From: Metridium senile
Lineage: Eukaryota > Cnidaria > Anthozoa > Actiniaria > Metridiidae
Length of the DNA stretch: 64,000 nt
NCBI GenBank assembly: GCA_949775045.1
Contig: OX459104.1
Coordinates: forward strand, 6,591,306 to 6,655,305
Direction of reading: 5' to 3'
Every line of letters starts with the position of its first letter. Within the stretch, counting starts at the first letter, position 1. The notes under the pieces are model-generated. The model saw only the letters and a program-made list of their open reading frames with translations, was not told the origin of the DNA and did not search any database. Below, piece after piece: positions 11,612 to 25,029 of the stretch. A program made the position numbers and the translations under genes.

Positions 11612-12598
11612 GTTAGTACAAGGTCTATGGATTCAAATATTTTCTCCCTACATTGTTTTCTTGTATACACCTCATTTTAAAATCGTTTTCAAGTTCGAAA
11701 TGAAGATCATATGTAACTTAATTCACTGGTTTACTATAGTATTATTAAGCCGGTTTAACCGTACTTAACTTTACCTTTTATGTCACAGAATTGGGTTCGC
11801 TTCAGTAGAGGTATTAGACCTAACGCATCCAATAACGCAATTCACACCAAGCCACACCGGCATAGATCGTGGATACTTAATTAAAAGACCAAAGAAGCAC
11901 AGAGAACTGAAGTAGCGATTGTAATAAATTGTATACATAAGACTTTGCCTTAGGTACATTGCTGGTGCATTCAACATTGGGACAGAGATTGTTGAATTGA
12001 TATTGAAAGTGTATTGTTTTATCGAAATCCCACACACCACTTCAGTCTCTACCTCTATGACGTACTATCTATGATGTAACACTACAAAGTTTGTTTTAGG
12101 TGTATGTACACATCATTGATCTGATCATTGGTCGGCTGTTAAATACAGTCGACCGAATAGACTACAATAACTTCGGTTTTGGGAAGTACACATGTCATTT
12201 TCTGATACAAAAACCCTGTAAGGATCAATCCATTCTTGTACTTCGAGGGAGAAGGTTCTACGCAGTCTCCACACATAATTCAAAAACTACAAAAAAGCAA
12301 TAATTTGCAGTGTATGCAGTAACATGATTGACCAAACACCTTCTCACAGCCTAATTTTTTGATTATTTTCAAATCATATGTAGATATTCCAAACTCACTA
12401 ATAACTCATGAGACGCAAGTTTTAACGACGAATATATATGTTTTCCTAACTTTAACCTCGATATGTTTCTCTAAGTAATCATTAAACAATTCTTCATTTT
12501 ATTATTTCAACATCATAATATATAAGTTTAATTAACTCACAGATCGTAAAACACTCCTGCTTGTTTATAAATCTTTACTAATCACGTTGTGTTTACAG

Positions 12599-13718
12599 GT
12601 GTTTGCTTCCAGTGAATTAAAATTGAAAGAAGCCCATACAGCAATCAAAGAGTTGATAGAAGAACAAACAAAAAGAAAAGTAATTGACAACTCTGCAATT
12701 GAAGGACTCTCTCAAACTCAAGAAGAACGTATTTTAAGACTACAGGAGAAATACTTAACGGAAATTGAGATTCAAAACCATGTATTTAAAATCATCATTT
12801 GTGGTCTTTCAGAGGATGTAACTGATACAGTAGCTGGTAAGAATGATTATAAGAAAATGATTATTTCCCAGTATAAGTATAACTTAGTAACACTAAAAGG
12901 ATAACATTTATAGCTCATACCACCCAGGATTAGAGCGAATAGCGCTGCGCGGAAACTACGTCATCATCTAAGCTGTTTTTAGACAATCCGCGCTGCGTTA
13001 TTCGTATAGCCTATTTATTTTATGCTAATGAGTTGTATTATGTTAAAGAGCTTGCAATTAATAGCAAAAAGACCATGCTTGAGTGATTCACGTTTCTTAA
13101 ACGTGAACGAAAGTATTTTGGAAACCAGGGTTTGAATTGAAGCTTTGAAGTACAAGTGTAGTTAAGAAATGTACTCACCGTTTACCATCATTACGCTCCA
13201 CTACTACGGGAACATGCTGAGACTGTATTTAAGAGTCTTCCACGTAGTATAAAATAATCTCGCAGACACATTTTGGAAATACAATAAAAACTCAAGAAAT
13301 AAAACCTTACTGCGGAAAAAGTACAACGCCGGAATTGATAACTGCACACATCACGTGCTAGTGTTATTCTAAATAATAAACAATAATGTTTGTTGAATAA
13401 ACATTAGTGTTTTCGTTTCAGCCGTCTACGAGATTCTAAATGAGAAGACTGAAGCAGAACATGAACGCAGATACGCCGAACTTGTCTCGACAACTGTGCA
13501 GTGGTACTACGAGGAAAGTTGCGAAAGAGAGCCGTATGATGATATAACCAATTCAAAGATTGAAGCAGCATTTAAAGGGAAAAAAGATTCAGTAACGATA
13601 ACAATGGTTGACGAAACTGATAAAAAAGTGGAGTACAAAATTGTATTTGCTACAATGAAAGAAAGCAATCTTGACACTGGTAATGAAACTGATGTTCACA
13701 GAAAAGATCTTGCGAAAG
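12599..13718 (+). pseudogene. Copy A: KH-like and WWE exons
   Basis: Exon 12599-12836 (238 nt) encodes a helical KH-like segment. Exon 13422-13718 (297 nt) encodes a WWE domain (VQWYYEE...IEAAF). Both are open and keep phase 1 junctions. WWE domains bind iso-ADP-ribose or the terminal ADP-ribose in several PARP families. Confidence 0.8.
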
Positions 13719-14439
13719 GTACGAATTTCTCGCTTTTAGCAATTGAGAGGAATCTTTCAAGAAAAAAATTGTAATATTGGAATATTCCAAATATCTTTTC
13801 GGCAGGACAACATTTACGAGATTCACTGTAATGATTCAAGGAAATTTGATAAGATAGGTGTGGAAAATTCGTTAGATAGCGTCTTTAACTATAATGATGT
13901 TTTTTAGGCATTCCATTACCACTCCACTGGGATGCTCAACCAAAGGATGCTAATGGAAAAGAAAACGATTTCCATCTTGTAAAACTGGACCCCGCTAAAA
14001 ACCAACAGGAATACGATGGAGTACTGGCAGCAGTAATCATGTCGTCAGCCATTAAAATAGTGAAAATTGAGCGCGTTCAAAATCCTGAGCTTTACCGTGC
14101 ATATATGGTGAAAAAGCAAAAGATGGATGACAAAGATGGCAGCAACGAAAAGAAGCTGTTTCATGGTACAGCTGTTGATACATGTAAATTGATCAACCAT
14201 AAGGGTTTTAATAGGAGCTACTGTGGAAAAAATGGTGAGTATTTTAAACAGGCTGTTCAAACAATTTAGACAAAACATAATGAAAATTCATATCTATCTT
14301 TTCCCCGGGGTGGCCATACTAGTTGTGCATTTTAGGGGTTCAAATCGTCGATTTGATTTTGCTTAGGGTCAGAGACAAATGGTGGAGACATTTGGTGCAT
14401 TCAGACAAAATATTATGAAATATTAATTAGTGTGTAGTT

Positions 14440-14727
<288 letters not shown>

Positions 14728-14973
14728 TTCGTGACAAATAAACGATAACCCTTAAGAGTAAATATGATATTTTGAGACATCCGTTTGGACAAGACTCTGG
14801 GACCGATTAGGGGTCATTCTTGAAATGTCCGATGAGCATTTTTTTCCTTCTACATATAAGTGTGCCACGGGTCTTAGCCATGTCGCGCAAATTTGACTCT
14901 TTTCTTCAGAACAATTCAAAACACATAGAGTAGAACATAGTTTATTGTATGCTACATTTTGTGCCATGCATTG

Positions 14974-15056
14974 TCATCCATTTATTTTTTTAAGCTATAG
15001 AACATACTTGTATAAGCGCTATAAAGCTATATTATATTATATCATATTATATTATT
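14974..15056 (+). mobile_element. Short LINE 3' tail insertion (83 bp) with ATTG duplication
   Basis: The sequence contains TATAAGCGCTATAAAGCTAT and a TTATA-rich tail. It interrupts a sequence that is continuous in copy B around 43424-43434 (GCATTGTTCTGG). ATTG flanks both sides (14970-14973 and 15057-15060), which is consistent with a target-site duplication. Confidence 0.65.
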
Positions 15057-15081
15057 ATTGTTCTGGTCGGGTAACTATTGT

Positions 15082-15247
15082 CAGGGGCGAATTTAGAGGA
15101 TGTGTCCCTACAGGGAACGGACAACCCCCTTGCACCGAAATTACAGACATTAATTAAGATATTTAGTGACCGGACGCCTCCTCACACCTTAAGAGTCCTT
15201 TGTTTGTAATTGGGACACCCCCTTACAAATGTCTGGATTGGCCCCTG
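15082..15247. mobile_element. hAT-like MITE shared by copies A and B
   Basis: CAGGGGCGAAT at the left and GGCCCCTG at the right are short inverted termini of hAT type. The same element lies in copy B at about 43450-43613, so it was inserted before the duplication. I see no clear 8-bp duplication. Confidence 0.5.
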
Positions 15248-16070
15248 ATTCTTTGTGCTTTCATGTTCATCAGTAAAATTGCCCTTGTGTTCTGCCAATT
15301 CCCGGGTAATTTATAACTGGATGTACACACCAAGTACATTCATTTACATAATATACATAATATAATTACTTCGCCACTTCGAGATTTTACTTTCTCTTTC
15401 AAATTTCCACGATACATTTTGAAACGCCCGGCATTTCCTACTAATGAGAATATATATTTCACTGTGTCTTTCTAGCTACCACTTATGGTAAAGGCGTCTA
15501 CTTTGCACGGGATGCGTCTTACTCAATGAAGGATACATATTCTCCTCCTGACCCCAATGGTAATCGTTGTATATACCTGGCTAGTGTACTGGTCGGGCAG
15601 TCTACAGTTGGAAAAAGGGACATGATTGCACCTCCGCCAAAAGATCCACGCAATGCCACAATTACTTACGACACTACTGTAAATAATGCCAATAACCCAC
15701 AAGTGTTTGTTGCATATCATGACAGCCAAGCATACCCGGAATATCTGATCACCTTTTATTAGATTAAATACATATGCACAAAACATATACTGAAAAAAAA
15801 ACACCTGAATATATGTCACTAAGAGAATTGCTGTATCGATCGTTTTATTATAGCACAAATATAACAAATATATTCTGTTTTTTTACGTTTTAGATAGCAT
15901 GGTATAATTTTTTTTCTTAGACAGGTTAAAAAGTCAATAAAAGATAATAAAATTCCTGCACAGATTCAACGGTTTCGCTGCCTGAATTGTCCAAAAGGTT
16001 TATGACCATATTTTGAAAACACATTTTATAAAACGGTTCGGATCAAATACATTATTTCTCTTCATTTTGC

Positions 16071-16700
16071 ATGTTATGTTATGTTATGTTATGTTATGTT
16101 ATGTTATGTTATGTTATGTTATGTTATGTTATGTTATGTTATGTTATGTTATGTTATGTTATGTTATGTTATGTTATGTTATGTTATGTTATGTTATGTT
16201 ATGTTATGTTATGTTATGTTATGTTATGTTATGTTATGTTATGTTATGTTATGTTATGTTATGTTATGTTATGTTATGTTATGTTATGTTATGTTATGTT
16301 ATGTTATGTTATGTTATGTTATGTTATGTTATGTTATGTTATGTTATGTTATGTTATGTTATGTTATGTTATGTTATGTTATGTTATGTTATGTTATGTT
16401 ATGTTATGTTATGTTATGTTATGTTATGTTATGTTATGTTATGTTATGTTATGTTATGTTATGTTATGTTATGTTATGTTATGTTATGTTATGTTATGTT
16501 ATGTTATGTTATGTTATGTTATGTTATGTTATGTTATGTTATGTTATGTTATGTTATGTTATGTTATGTTATGTTATGTTATGTTATGTTATGTTATGTT
16601 ATGTTATGTTATGTTATGTTATGTTATGTTATGTTATGTTATGTTATGTTATGTTATGTTATGTTATGTTATGTTATGTTATGTTATGTTATGTTATGTT
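16071..16700 (+). repeat. Perfect (ATGTT)126 pentanucleotide array
   Basis: 630 bp of ATGTT without a single interruption. The long open frames reading MLCYV repeats across it are artefacts of the repeat length. Confidence 0.98.
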
Positions 16701-17056
16701 TCACGTTTGAAGGACTTTTATGACTTGGAAGGATTTATTAAACAGGAAATCCCCAGGATGAAGTTTACATATCAAGATCTTCGAGGGCAACTTATCCAAA
16801 ATGTTATGAAGAATTGGTTTTCAATATATGTTCATAAGTATTTAGGGGTACTTCAAACGATAAATGGAACAGCAAATACTCTAATTATATTTTGAATGAG
16901 TGCTAGAAGTTAAGGATTAGCCCATTCAGTGAATTATATTAAATATTAAAAGTTTAATTTGTTAACTTTCATATTGATAAAAGTGTCAAATAAAGACTAA
17001 CAATTTTTATCCGTGTTAGCTTACTATATATGATATCAGCTTTGTAAAATGCATAC
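16701..17056. other. Gene-free spacer downstream of copy A
   Basis: AT-rich sequence with no recognisable gene or repeat structure apart from its border with the ATGTT array. Confidence 0.5.
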
Positions 17057-17408
17057 ACACCCTTTCCGAGAAAGCGTGTCACCCGTGCAAAGCCTACAAG
17101 TTGGTGTCGCAAAGGATCATGGATCAGCACAGGAACTAAATGTGCATTCGCCACGCCTTTCTTGTTGTCCAAAAAATTAAGATAGCTATTTCTAAATAAC
17201 ACATTGACAAGTGTAGCGATGTATCCATTTATTCCCTCTAGTAAAGTATATATGGGTTACCCAGAATCCCCGACTACTAGTCATTTCGCAATAACATATT
17301 GCCAAGTGAGGCAAAGTTGCCATGAAATCCCTGCGTTCTAGTTAAGTAAACATTTTTTTTAGGCTTTTTACTCATATATGGGTGACAAAGTTTCTCGGAA
17401 AGGGTATA
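17057..17408. mobile_element. MITE with CCCTTTCCGAGAAA termini (352 bp)
   Basis: ACACCCTTTCCGAGAAAGCG and TTTCTCGGAAAGGGT are inverted termini. A related copy flanks copy C (about 60522-61487), and the shared interior contains AAAGCCTACAAG and AACTAAATGTGCATT. The family therefore occurs downstream of A and upstream of C. Confidence 0.6.
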
Positions 17409-17985
17409 TCCGTGAGACAAAAATAAATAATGATCAGCTAACGGGGAGGCAGTTAAAGTTTTTTTATTTTTTATTTTTGGAACCCTCTTAAATCTTAATT
17501 AAATTCTAGGCTTTAAGATACTATAGCCTACCAATTAAAACGTGGTAAATACGCGGAGTGGGTGTTATACATAGTTGTATGAACGTAACCAATAGCTTCT
17601 TACAAAAAATTGAATCAAACCAGATTCTGAGACTAGACTGTATTCTCAAAATCTTCGGCATGCTTACATGTTTATTGGTCCTTCCTGAGTCAGCTGGTTT
17701 TACAAATTTAACCACTATGTATGCATTCTAGAACGTGTGTTCTTTCAAATATAGAAATAATGCCTTTCCTCAATATTTCTGAGAAGAAGCGGAATAAGAA
17801 GTAGAAAAACAAGAAAAAAAAACAAGAATGGAAAAATAGAAATCACATGCAACTTTTTAAAAAAGTATTCTGAGAGATAGATGGAAACTAGCGAGTAAAC
17901 TAGTATAGGCTGTGTCGGTGTTTGATATAAATGATAGGTAATAAAATGAAATGTGTAACACCGTAAAATATGTTGACTAAAACAT
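17409..17985. other. Gene-free spacer
   Basis: AT-rich, with no supported exon. Two minus-strand open frames of 64 and 97 codons (17521-17715 and 17745-18038) show no domain. Confidence 0.5.
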
Positions 17986-18024
17986 TTACTGACGTTTCGA
18001 GCTTTAGCCCTTCGACAGAGTAAA
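17986..18024 (-). ncRNA. Hammerhead-ribozyme-like motif, Penelope-type remnant
   Basis: On the minus strand the order is CUGUCGA, a stem (GGGC UAAA GCUC), then GAAAC and GUC. This matches hammerhead architecture (CUGAUGA, stem II, GAAA, GUC), which is known from Penelope-like retroelements. The conserved CUGAUGA core is degenerate (CUGUCGA), so activity is doubtful. No Penelope RT is seen nearby. Confidence 0.45.
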
Positions 18025-20628
18025 AAAGACGTAATCATGTAATGTTGAAACCATTAATAAGTTATTTTGTTATTATTATATTTGGTAATCAATGAACAGG
18101 TTATGTCCAACTTCTTACGGGAATGTTCCCTTTTTGGGTTTACTATACATTCTTATACATTTTCAAATGTGATACAAACAAGGCATTTTATTATATCGAA
18201 TCTTTTTAAACACAAAAAAAGAAGAATTCCCGTTAGCACTTGGACGTAGAATTCGAAGAATTAGCACTTCATTGATAACATAAAAAAACACAATACCAAA
18301 ATAACTTTATTAACCTTCTTACCTTAAAACAAATTTGCCAACCAGCAGTATATATGGTACACACCTCTGCAAACAGATGCTGATAACACTGGAACTAATG
18401 AGGATGAGATTGATACTGAGCGAAACCCATGTATGAACATGCATAAATAAAGCAAAAGATAGAAACATACAGACATACATACAAACAGTAATGAGCAGAA
18501 CGATGATCTAGTCTACAATTTCGACAAAGGTGTTAGCGCAATTCAAGGATGGAAGGCCCTAATAATGCGCTCTGCTAACCAAGAACGCGCCATTCCGATT
18601 AAAATCCGTAAATATTATTGTCAAGTTTGATACAGAAACGCATGCATTAGTTTTTTTTAATCGAAATACTTTTCGCCTGTTTGTTATCATCATTTTTGCC
18701 ATTGTCTTTTGAAAACTTCACGTAAGAAATAATCTAAGCGTTGAAAAAATATATATCGCACACAAATATTTTATTTCCTAATTAGGGGGAAATAAACAAT
18801 TATTTTATTAAACAATGACTCTCCCCCAGTCATCAAGAAAAATACACCTGACCACCCCCCCCCCCCCCCCTTCATAAATAATGACTCTTTCAAATTTGTT
18901 ACAATTTTGTCTCCCCCTAGTGCTTTTCTTTTTGTTTATAAAGGGCATCAGTTTGGTTTATTTTTTTCTTTTACCTGTTAGTTTATTAATTTCCTTCATT
19001 CTTTTAATTTTGCTACGGCTCCCCTCCCTCCCTCCCTAGGTACAATAGTGGTGATAGACTGGGAACGAGTGCCAAATATAAACAAATAGTTATAACAGAT
19101 AGAAGACATCTTAAACTCCAAGTTATGACTTATTTTGAGTTTTAATTTCATTGATAACTGTTAGTAAACCCCGATACATTTATATTGATGGAAACGGTAC
19201 CTTAAACGAAGGTCACATGGACATTTAAAGCAATCAAAACAGCGAAAATCAACTGCTAGATTCTGGACTTCAACGCATGGAACTCACGCCTGCAGAAGAC
19301 ACTTGAATCTCTAACCTTGAAGGTCAAGTTATTACGTTATTTAGATCGCTAAAGAGGATGGTTAACGACTTTATTGCACAGCCAAGCATTATTGAATGCA
19401 GTTTAAGGTAATTTTAGCTGTTAATACCAATGAGTATTTTACCGATAAAGAGTGCTCGATTTTGACACATTTGGAAATTTAACAAAGTTTAAGTCCTTGT
19501 CATTCTTTCGAAATTGTAGAGCAGAAAGATTTTATTGGCGTTTTGTATTGATTAATATTAGTAGTTTATAGTGAAGTAAAGGAGAAGTTTCAATCAGGTG
19601 CCACGATTTTGAAATAAGCTCTTGAAGTTGACTTGTTTTGAGCCGATGTCCGATGCGAGTGCAGGAGGGTCACTTTCTAAGCTGCTGACGTTAAAATAAA
19701 AAAACAACATTATTATTTAAGTCATATGGCCGTTGAAACTAGAAGGAAATGTCTATACATTTGTGCAAAAATTATATCATTTGAGTATGTTTTTGGTGTG
19801 TAAAATGAGGTGAGTATATGTCGTTATTCCGTACTATTTCGGAGTTCAAATTGGCCTTCGACTAGTCGAACATTAAACGGTCCCCCAAAAAATATTAAAA
19901 TAAATTTGAGCCAAATCACTTCGATATTAGTTGTTCCCAAGGACAGAACTTCAAAATAGTAGAGTATGAAAGAAATCTATTTTGAAGTTGCATATCGACC
20001 TGGAGGTTATTACGGAGACAGCCTCTTAAAGTGCAAGTATCACGAAAAATAAACTTTGCTTGAAACGATTGCTCTCAATGATTTATTGTTGAATCCAATT
20101 TTAATTAAATTTTAATTAAAAAAAAATGTTTAATTAAAATTGTCTTATAACCAAAATATATTTCGAAGTGCGAAACAAATCGAAAATTATACATGGTCGA
20201 AGCCGCAAGTCAAGAAAGTATGCAAATTAGCTGTGACGTAGTAAGAGGAACGCTTTCGCGCTGCCGGGAGCGGCATCGTTTGTTGTCTGCTCGTTATCGG
20301 ACATATAGTTTATAAATAAAAGACTGCAAAATCACGAAAACCTGCACATTGCCTATGCGATGTGTTGTCCAACATTGTAGCTACACAAGAGCAGATGGTA
20401 CTAGTCTTTGCATAAATTTCCGAAAACACAGTTCTTTTTCGTTTAATAAAGGATAAAATTTATTTGTCTGATATAGTTGTATATGTTCAAGTCACTTCAC
20501 ATCATCTGATTTTGTTGACAATTCCGTCAAAACATCATTGGGATTCAGTCCAAAGTAAGTGGACTGGTTTTTATAATGTTTTATTCTAATACGGCCTTGT
20601 TTTGTGATTGTTCGTTGAGCACAGCGTA
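18025..20628. other. Gene-poor spacer with fragmentary elements
   Basis: There is no supported gene. A C homopolymer lies at about 18856-18870. A sequence GGAGACAGCCTC-TTAA ends at 20025 (TTAA 20026-20029) and resembles the right terminus of the TTAA elements described below, but I could not find a left partner. A possible THAP-like start lies at 20355. Confidence 0.5.
20355..20456 (+). pseudogene. Possible THAP-domain fragment
   Basis: The 33-codon frame begins MRCVVQHCSYTRADGTSL and ends in TAA. The C-x4-C spacing (Cys3 and Cys8) after the initiator Met recalls the start of THAP zinc fingers, which are found in P-element and Kolobok transposases. The rest of the C2CH signature is not visible in this frame. 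Confidence 0.3.
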
Positions 20629-20877
20629 CACTGCAAAAACGGCTGAGTAGATACACCTCACTATGTTGAGTTAATCATGCATTCAGGATGACACTTCATA
20701 GTGAGTAAATCCAACTCTATAGTTAAACTCAATATATTTAGTACATTGTACTCAATGGCCGTCTACATTTAAATTTACTCTTAATAATGAGTTGGTTTAA
20801 CTCACTATAAAGTGTCATCCTGAATGCATGATTTACTCATTATAGTAAGGTGTATCTACTCAGCCGTTTTTGCAGTG
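20629..20877. mobile_element. MITE with TA duplication (249 bp)
   Basis: CACTGCAAAAACGGCTGAGT at the left and ACTCAGCCGTTTTTGCAGTG at the right are perfect inverted repeats flanked by TA on both sides (20627-20628 and 20878-20879). The inner arms also pair around ATGCATTCAGGATGACACTT. Confidence 0.9.
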
Positions 20878-23800
20878 TATCGATCATTTTACGTTATTTT
20901 CTTGAAAACATTTACTTGTCAAAAGCAGGTTTTCATTAATATCATTTGATTGATCTAGCCGTATATACAAGCGTGATATGAATTGTTACCTCTCACAATT
21001 TTATTTATCTTTATTAATTTGGTTATTATCTCTAGCTAGTATCAACGAACGTACAAGCCGATGTGAGCTACAAACAAAAGAGCAGTACCAGCGTATAGCA
21101 GTTTTCATCGCTGCTCACATGCACCGGCAAACCAACTAGAAACGCCTATTCTAAACGAGAACGCCACAGGGTTACCAAAATTTAATCCTTTTTGTTTTAG
21201 GAAATTTATCGATTTGTTTTTTTACAACACAAATCTACCAAAATAAATTTAAAAAACGTAAAATGAAATGACGAATTTGTCACGCATCGAACACTTCAAC
21301 GTGACTCCATGCTACGGAAAATCACACAGTTTTATACGAAAATAATATCTTTTCCTTTTTTTTTTAAAAAAAAGGTTATTTTCACACAGAATACAGTGCG
21401 CTGTTTGTCTTGTGAGACTGCTAAGTAAAGTTAGAAAAGTAAAATTACAAGAACTACAAACACGGCCGATAAGCATCTGGGTTCAGGTTTCACCCTTTCA
21501 AAAAAATTGCATTTTAAATACATTATTAAAACTGATCATATAGAAGATTACACAATACCAGCTATGTCTAACCTTTGTACAACATTCTAAGCTTTTCAAA
21601 TCAGTCCTGAACGAATGGTATTGATCGTCTAAAATGTAATTTTGAGCACGTTTTCGTCAGTTGAAAAGACTACCGAATTGATTGTAAGTGAAGATTTGTC
21701 GATAAGACGCATACAATAAAACGACAACAACTCCATGACAGCGTAGTTACATTTATTACAATTTTCTACTTACAGAAAAGTAATATCCATTGATAGTTTA
21801 TCCATAAAATTGTTTTTAAAATCCTTTTTTGATGAAAAAACTGTGTCGATAACAAACTTTCCCTCAAATCCGCACGAGTGTTGTGTGACAATCGTTCCGC
21901 CTCATACGTCACAGATACGGAACGTCATATGACCTTGGTATTTGACCTTGGCAAATACGCTCGCTTTTTTGCGCAAAAATAACATGGATTTCGATGTTTT
22001 TTAAATTTTTAAAATGTTATTAAGTACAAAGCAGCCACTTTTCTATCTAATTATGACAAAATCAAACCACTTATTTTTCGGATTGACTTGCAAAATGATT
22101 TTTTGTCAAATCCCTTAAAATCGGCATGTAGAACCAGTTTTGAACGCTGAATCCATTGCTATAAGTTTTAGCTCGATCAGATAAATATTTAAGGCGCACG
22201 GCGCCAAAATGTGAAAATTGACGCCGGTTTTCGAAGGTCGATTCAGTGCACTACAAAAAGTGTCAAATATCACAAGACTGAGAACATATTTTAACAAACA
22301 AATTTGCCAGTTCAAAAGTACGTACAGTAGCGACTATTCGGAGCTTTTTTCCTTCGAAGAAAGATGAAAACTGAATATTTTATAGATTTTTCAATTATTT
22401 TCAAGTTTTTACTCGATTTTAAGTACATCATATTAAAACCTCTGTATCGCCAATGGTACACGACCTAGCTCAAAGCTATTGTACATGAGGAAAGAGGGAT
22501 ACCCATAGCTTAGTTTTGTCAAATAAAATTTTGGGGCAAATCATAAACACAGCTTGGGGAGCGATGAATGTTGACCCCAATTTCAGTCATATTTGACCTC
22601 AATTTACTACGCGATATGTGTACATTAAACGATTAAACTTACCGAAATCATGCCTCTATCCCCTGTAATTCACAAACAAACATCTCCTTGCCATAATACA
22701 ATACTTTATTCATGATTTGAGCGGGTACATTCCGAGGAAATGTCTTGAGAGAAGCTTGGAACCAGTTGAATTGAGTCCGATCATTATGCCAACCGAAGCC
22801 AAGGTATTAGCTATCATTCTTTTGAAACTACCAGCTGTATCCGAGCTTTATGTTTTACCTGATCTTAGTACGTGAACTTCAGAGTGAAATACTGTTATAA
22901 GTGTAGAGTATTTCACCGCCATTTGACTATTAGACACGATCGATGATACAACTAAACATACAACCGCGAAAGAATGCGTGACATGAATACAGGAACCCCA
23001 AAGCGGCCTGATTATAACGCAATACTGAGAAATTGAGACAAATATTGATCTTTAATACTATATTCGCATTTGTTTACATGGTTGTACCTGTCTTTGTAAA
23101 TACTACAGTAATTCTGTTGTAACTAACAGAAACACAAGTCTTATATACTAGCTGGTACTGGATATTATATATACGACTTATTCGTGTCATAATGTACTGC
23201 GGCTAATCTGTAATCGGTAATCTAACCCAACCGTATCAAACAGAGAAAAAGCGCACAACAAAACTGTATTGCAACGATATGATATTCATTATTTATATAA
23301 TTAATTTCAATTTTCTTCATTTTGTCATTCTTTTTTTCCCATTTTCTATTTTCTTTCTTTCACCCTTTCTGTTTCCATTATTTATATTCCCATTTTCTTT
23401 TTTTCAGCATTTTTTATCATTTTCATTCCATTTTCTATTTTTTTCTTTCAGCATTTATTTTTATTGTTTCTTTTCCCATTTTCTTTCTTTCAGCCTTTTT
23501 TCATTATTTCTTTTCTTTTTGTCTGTTTTCTTTCGTTCTGCATTTTTTTTTTTTCTCTATTATTTTTGATTCTGAGGATTAGTTGCAGGCTCTGTCGGTC
23601 TCTTTTCTCGAAGTATTTTTATAAGTCACTTATATGTGCCGATAATTTGAAATATGGAAAAAGAACAATTATATGTAGCATCCTTTGATCAAAGAAAACG
23701 CAGTCGTCAGTCCTTCAGTCCATTTATCATCGAATGATAATTCTTGCAATTCTTCAAAAAACTTTTTGTTGTCTTACAAGTAAAACGCTCGCAGATTTGT

Positions 23801-25029
23801 ACTTGTTTATATTCTATTAGGTGAATAAATGTAGTTTTAGAAAACATTTTTGAATTGTCCATAACTTAAATTGCGAAACTGAGATATGTAGAGTTTAGTG
23901 CGATTTGAGTGTCCTTTGTTTGAAAAATCACAGCCCTTTACAAATTACCGTCACATCAATAACAAACACGTTTTTGTACTTAACAGAAGTTTATCTCAAA
24001 AACGGTGCCTGGGATTTTTGATATCTATTTTAGATCAGTTGCTACGAGATCGATTGATATTTTAATGTATTTTCTTACTGTGATATCTTTTTAACAAAAT
24101 AAAAAAAATAAAAAATCGCAGACACCATCTCACGCTTGAAACATCGTTCTACAAAATTGCGAAGTTTAGTTGCAATCTGTTAAAATTTGAGCCAATGATA
24201 GCGAATGATCATTTTAAGTTGATCACGCTCTTCCTTTAGTTTTACAACCTCTCTCTCGAACTGTCGATAATATTTTTTTCGCTTCTTCGTTATAGGTTCT
24301 TGTGTATATCTAATTTTTCTGTTCATGATGTTGTCTTGCCTACTTTTTCAGCACATACAATTTTCCTCGTTATAACTGCGTCTTTTGTCTTTTTTTAGGA
24401 CATTTTTGAATTTGTTCAATTGTTCGTTAGTACAAATTACATCTGGAATGTGTTTAAACAGTCGCTTACCATAGCTCCAATAAGCGGAGCATATAGCCTG
24501 TTTTGTCTAGTTTATATTTTCATTCTTGATGATTTTGGAATACTCCTTTCTTAGATTTAAATCTCTGAGTAAGCTGTAATAATGAACGTATTTGGTTCGC
24601 CAGTTCTTTTTGCATAGGGCAGTGGCGCAATTCCAGTGCCAAACTATTTCAGATAGTCCTTAAAAAGTGAATTCCAGTGAGACTATAGTGTGTTTACAGT
24701 TCTTTGGTAGCTGCCATCTTTAATCATGCGTCCGGATTTTTCGAAACTAATATCCAGTCTCTCTCGGCTTGAAATCCGGCAATGGCCATCTTTTAAAACA
24801 CATCGTTTTTGTACAAACTGATAGCAACTCGCAGCATTTCACTTTTGACAGAAACTGCTAGTTTCTAAAACAGCAACTGCTATAGGTTGCCTTTAGGTTC
24901 AAATTACAACAAAGACTATATATGTAGATATAATATATATTTTGGTTTTATAAATAGTGTTAACTTCGATCCGAGCACGTAGCTCATTGTAATCATGAGG
25001 AAGTAACGCGCTTTCCCTAGAAGTAAAAT
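20878..25029. other. Gene-free region upstream of copy B
   Basis: I see no supported exon. The stretch 23330-23560 is a T/C-rich low-complexity tract (TTTTCTTTCTTTCA-like units) whose long open frames are artefacts. Promoter elements for copy B presumably lie near its 3' end but cannot be assigned by eye. Confidence 0.5.

Noticed and set aside
12100..12303. Exon in copy A
   Set aside because: Counterpart of the rejected 37424 frame, intronic by the same reasoning.
16013..16895. Open frames of 200-274 codons reading MLCYV
   Set aside because: Artefact of the ATGTT array, open in all three forward frames.
23279..23688. Phe/Ser-rich open frames
   Set aside because: They arise from a T/C-rich low-complexity tract.
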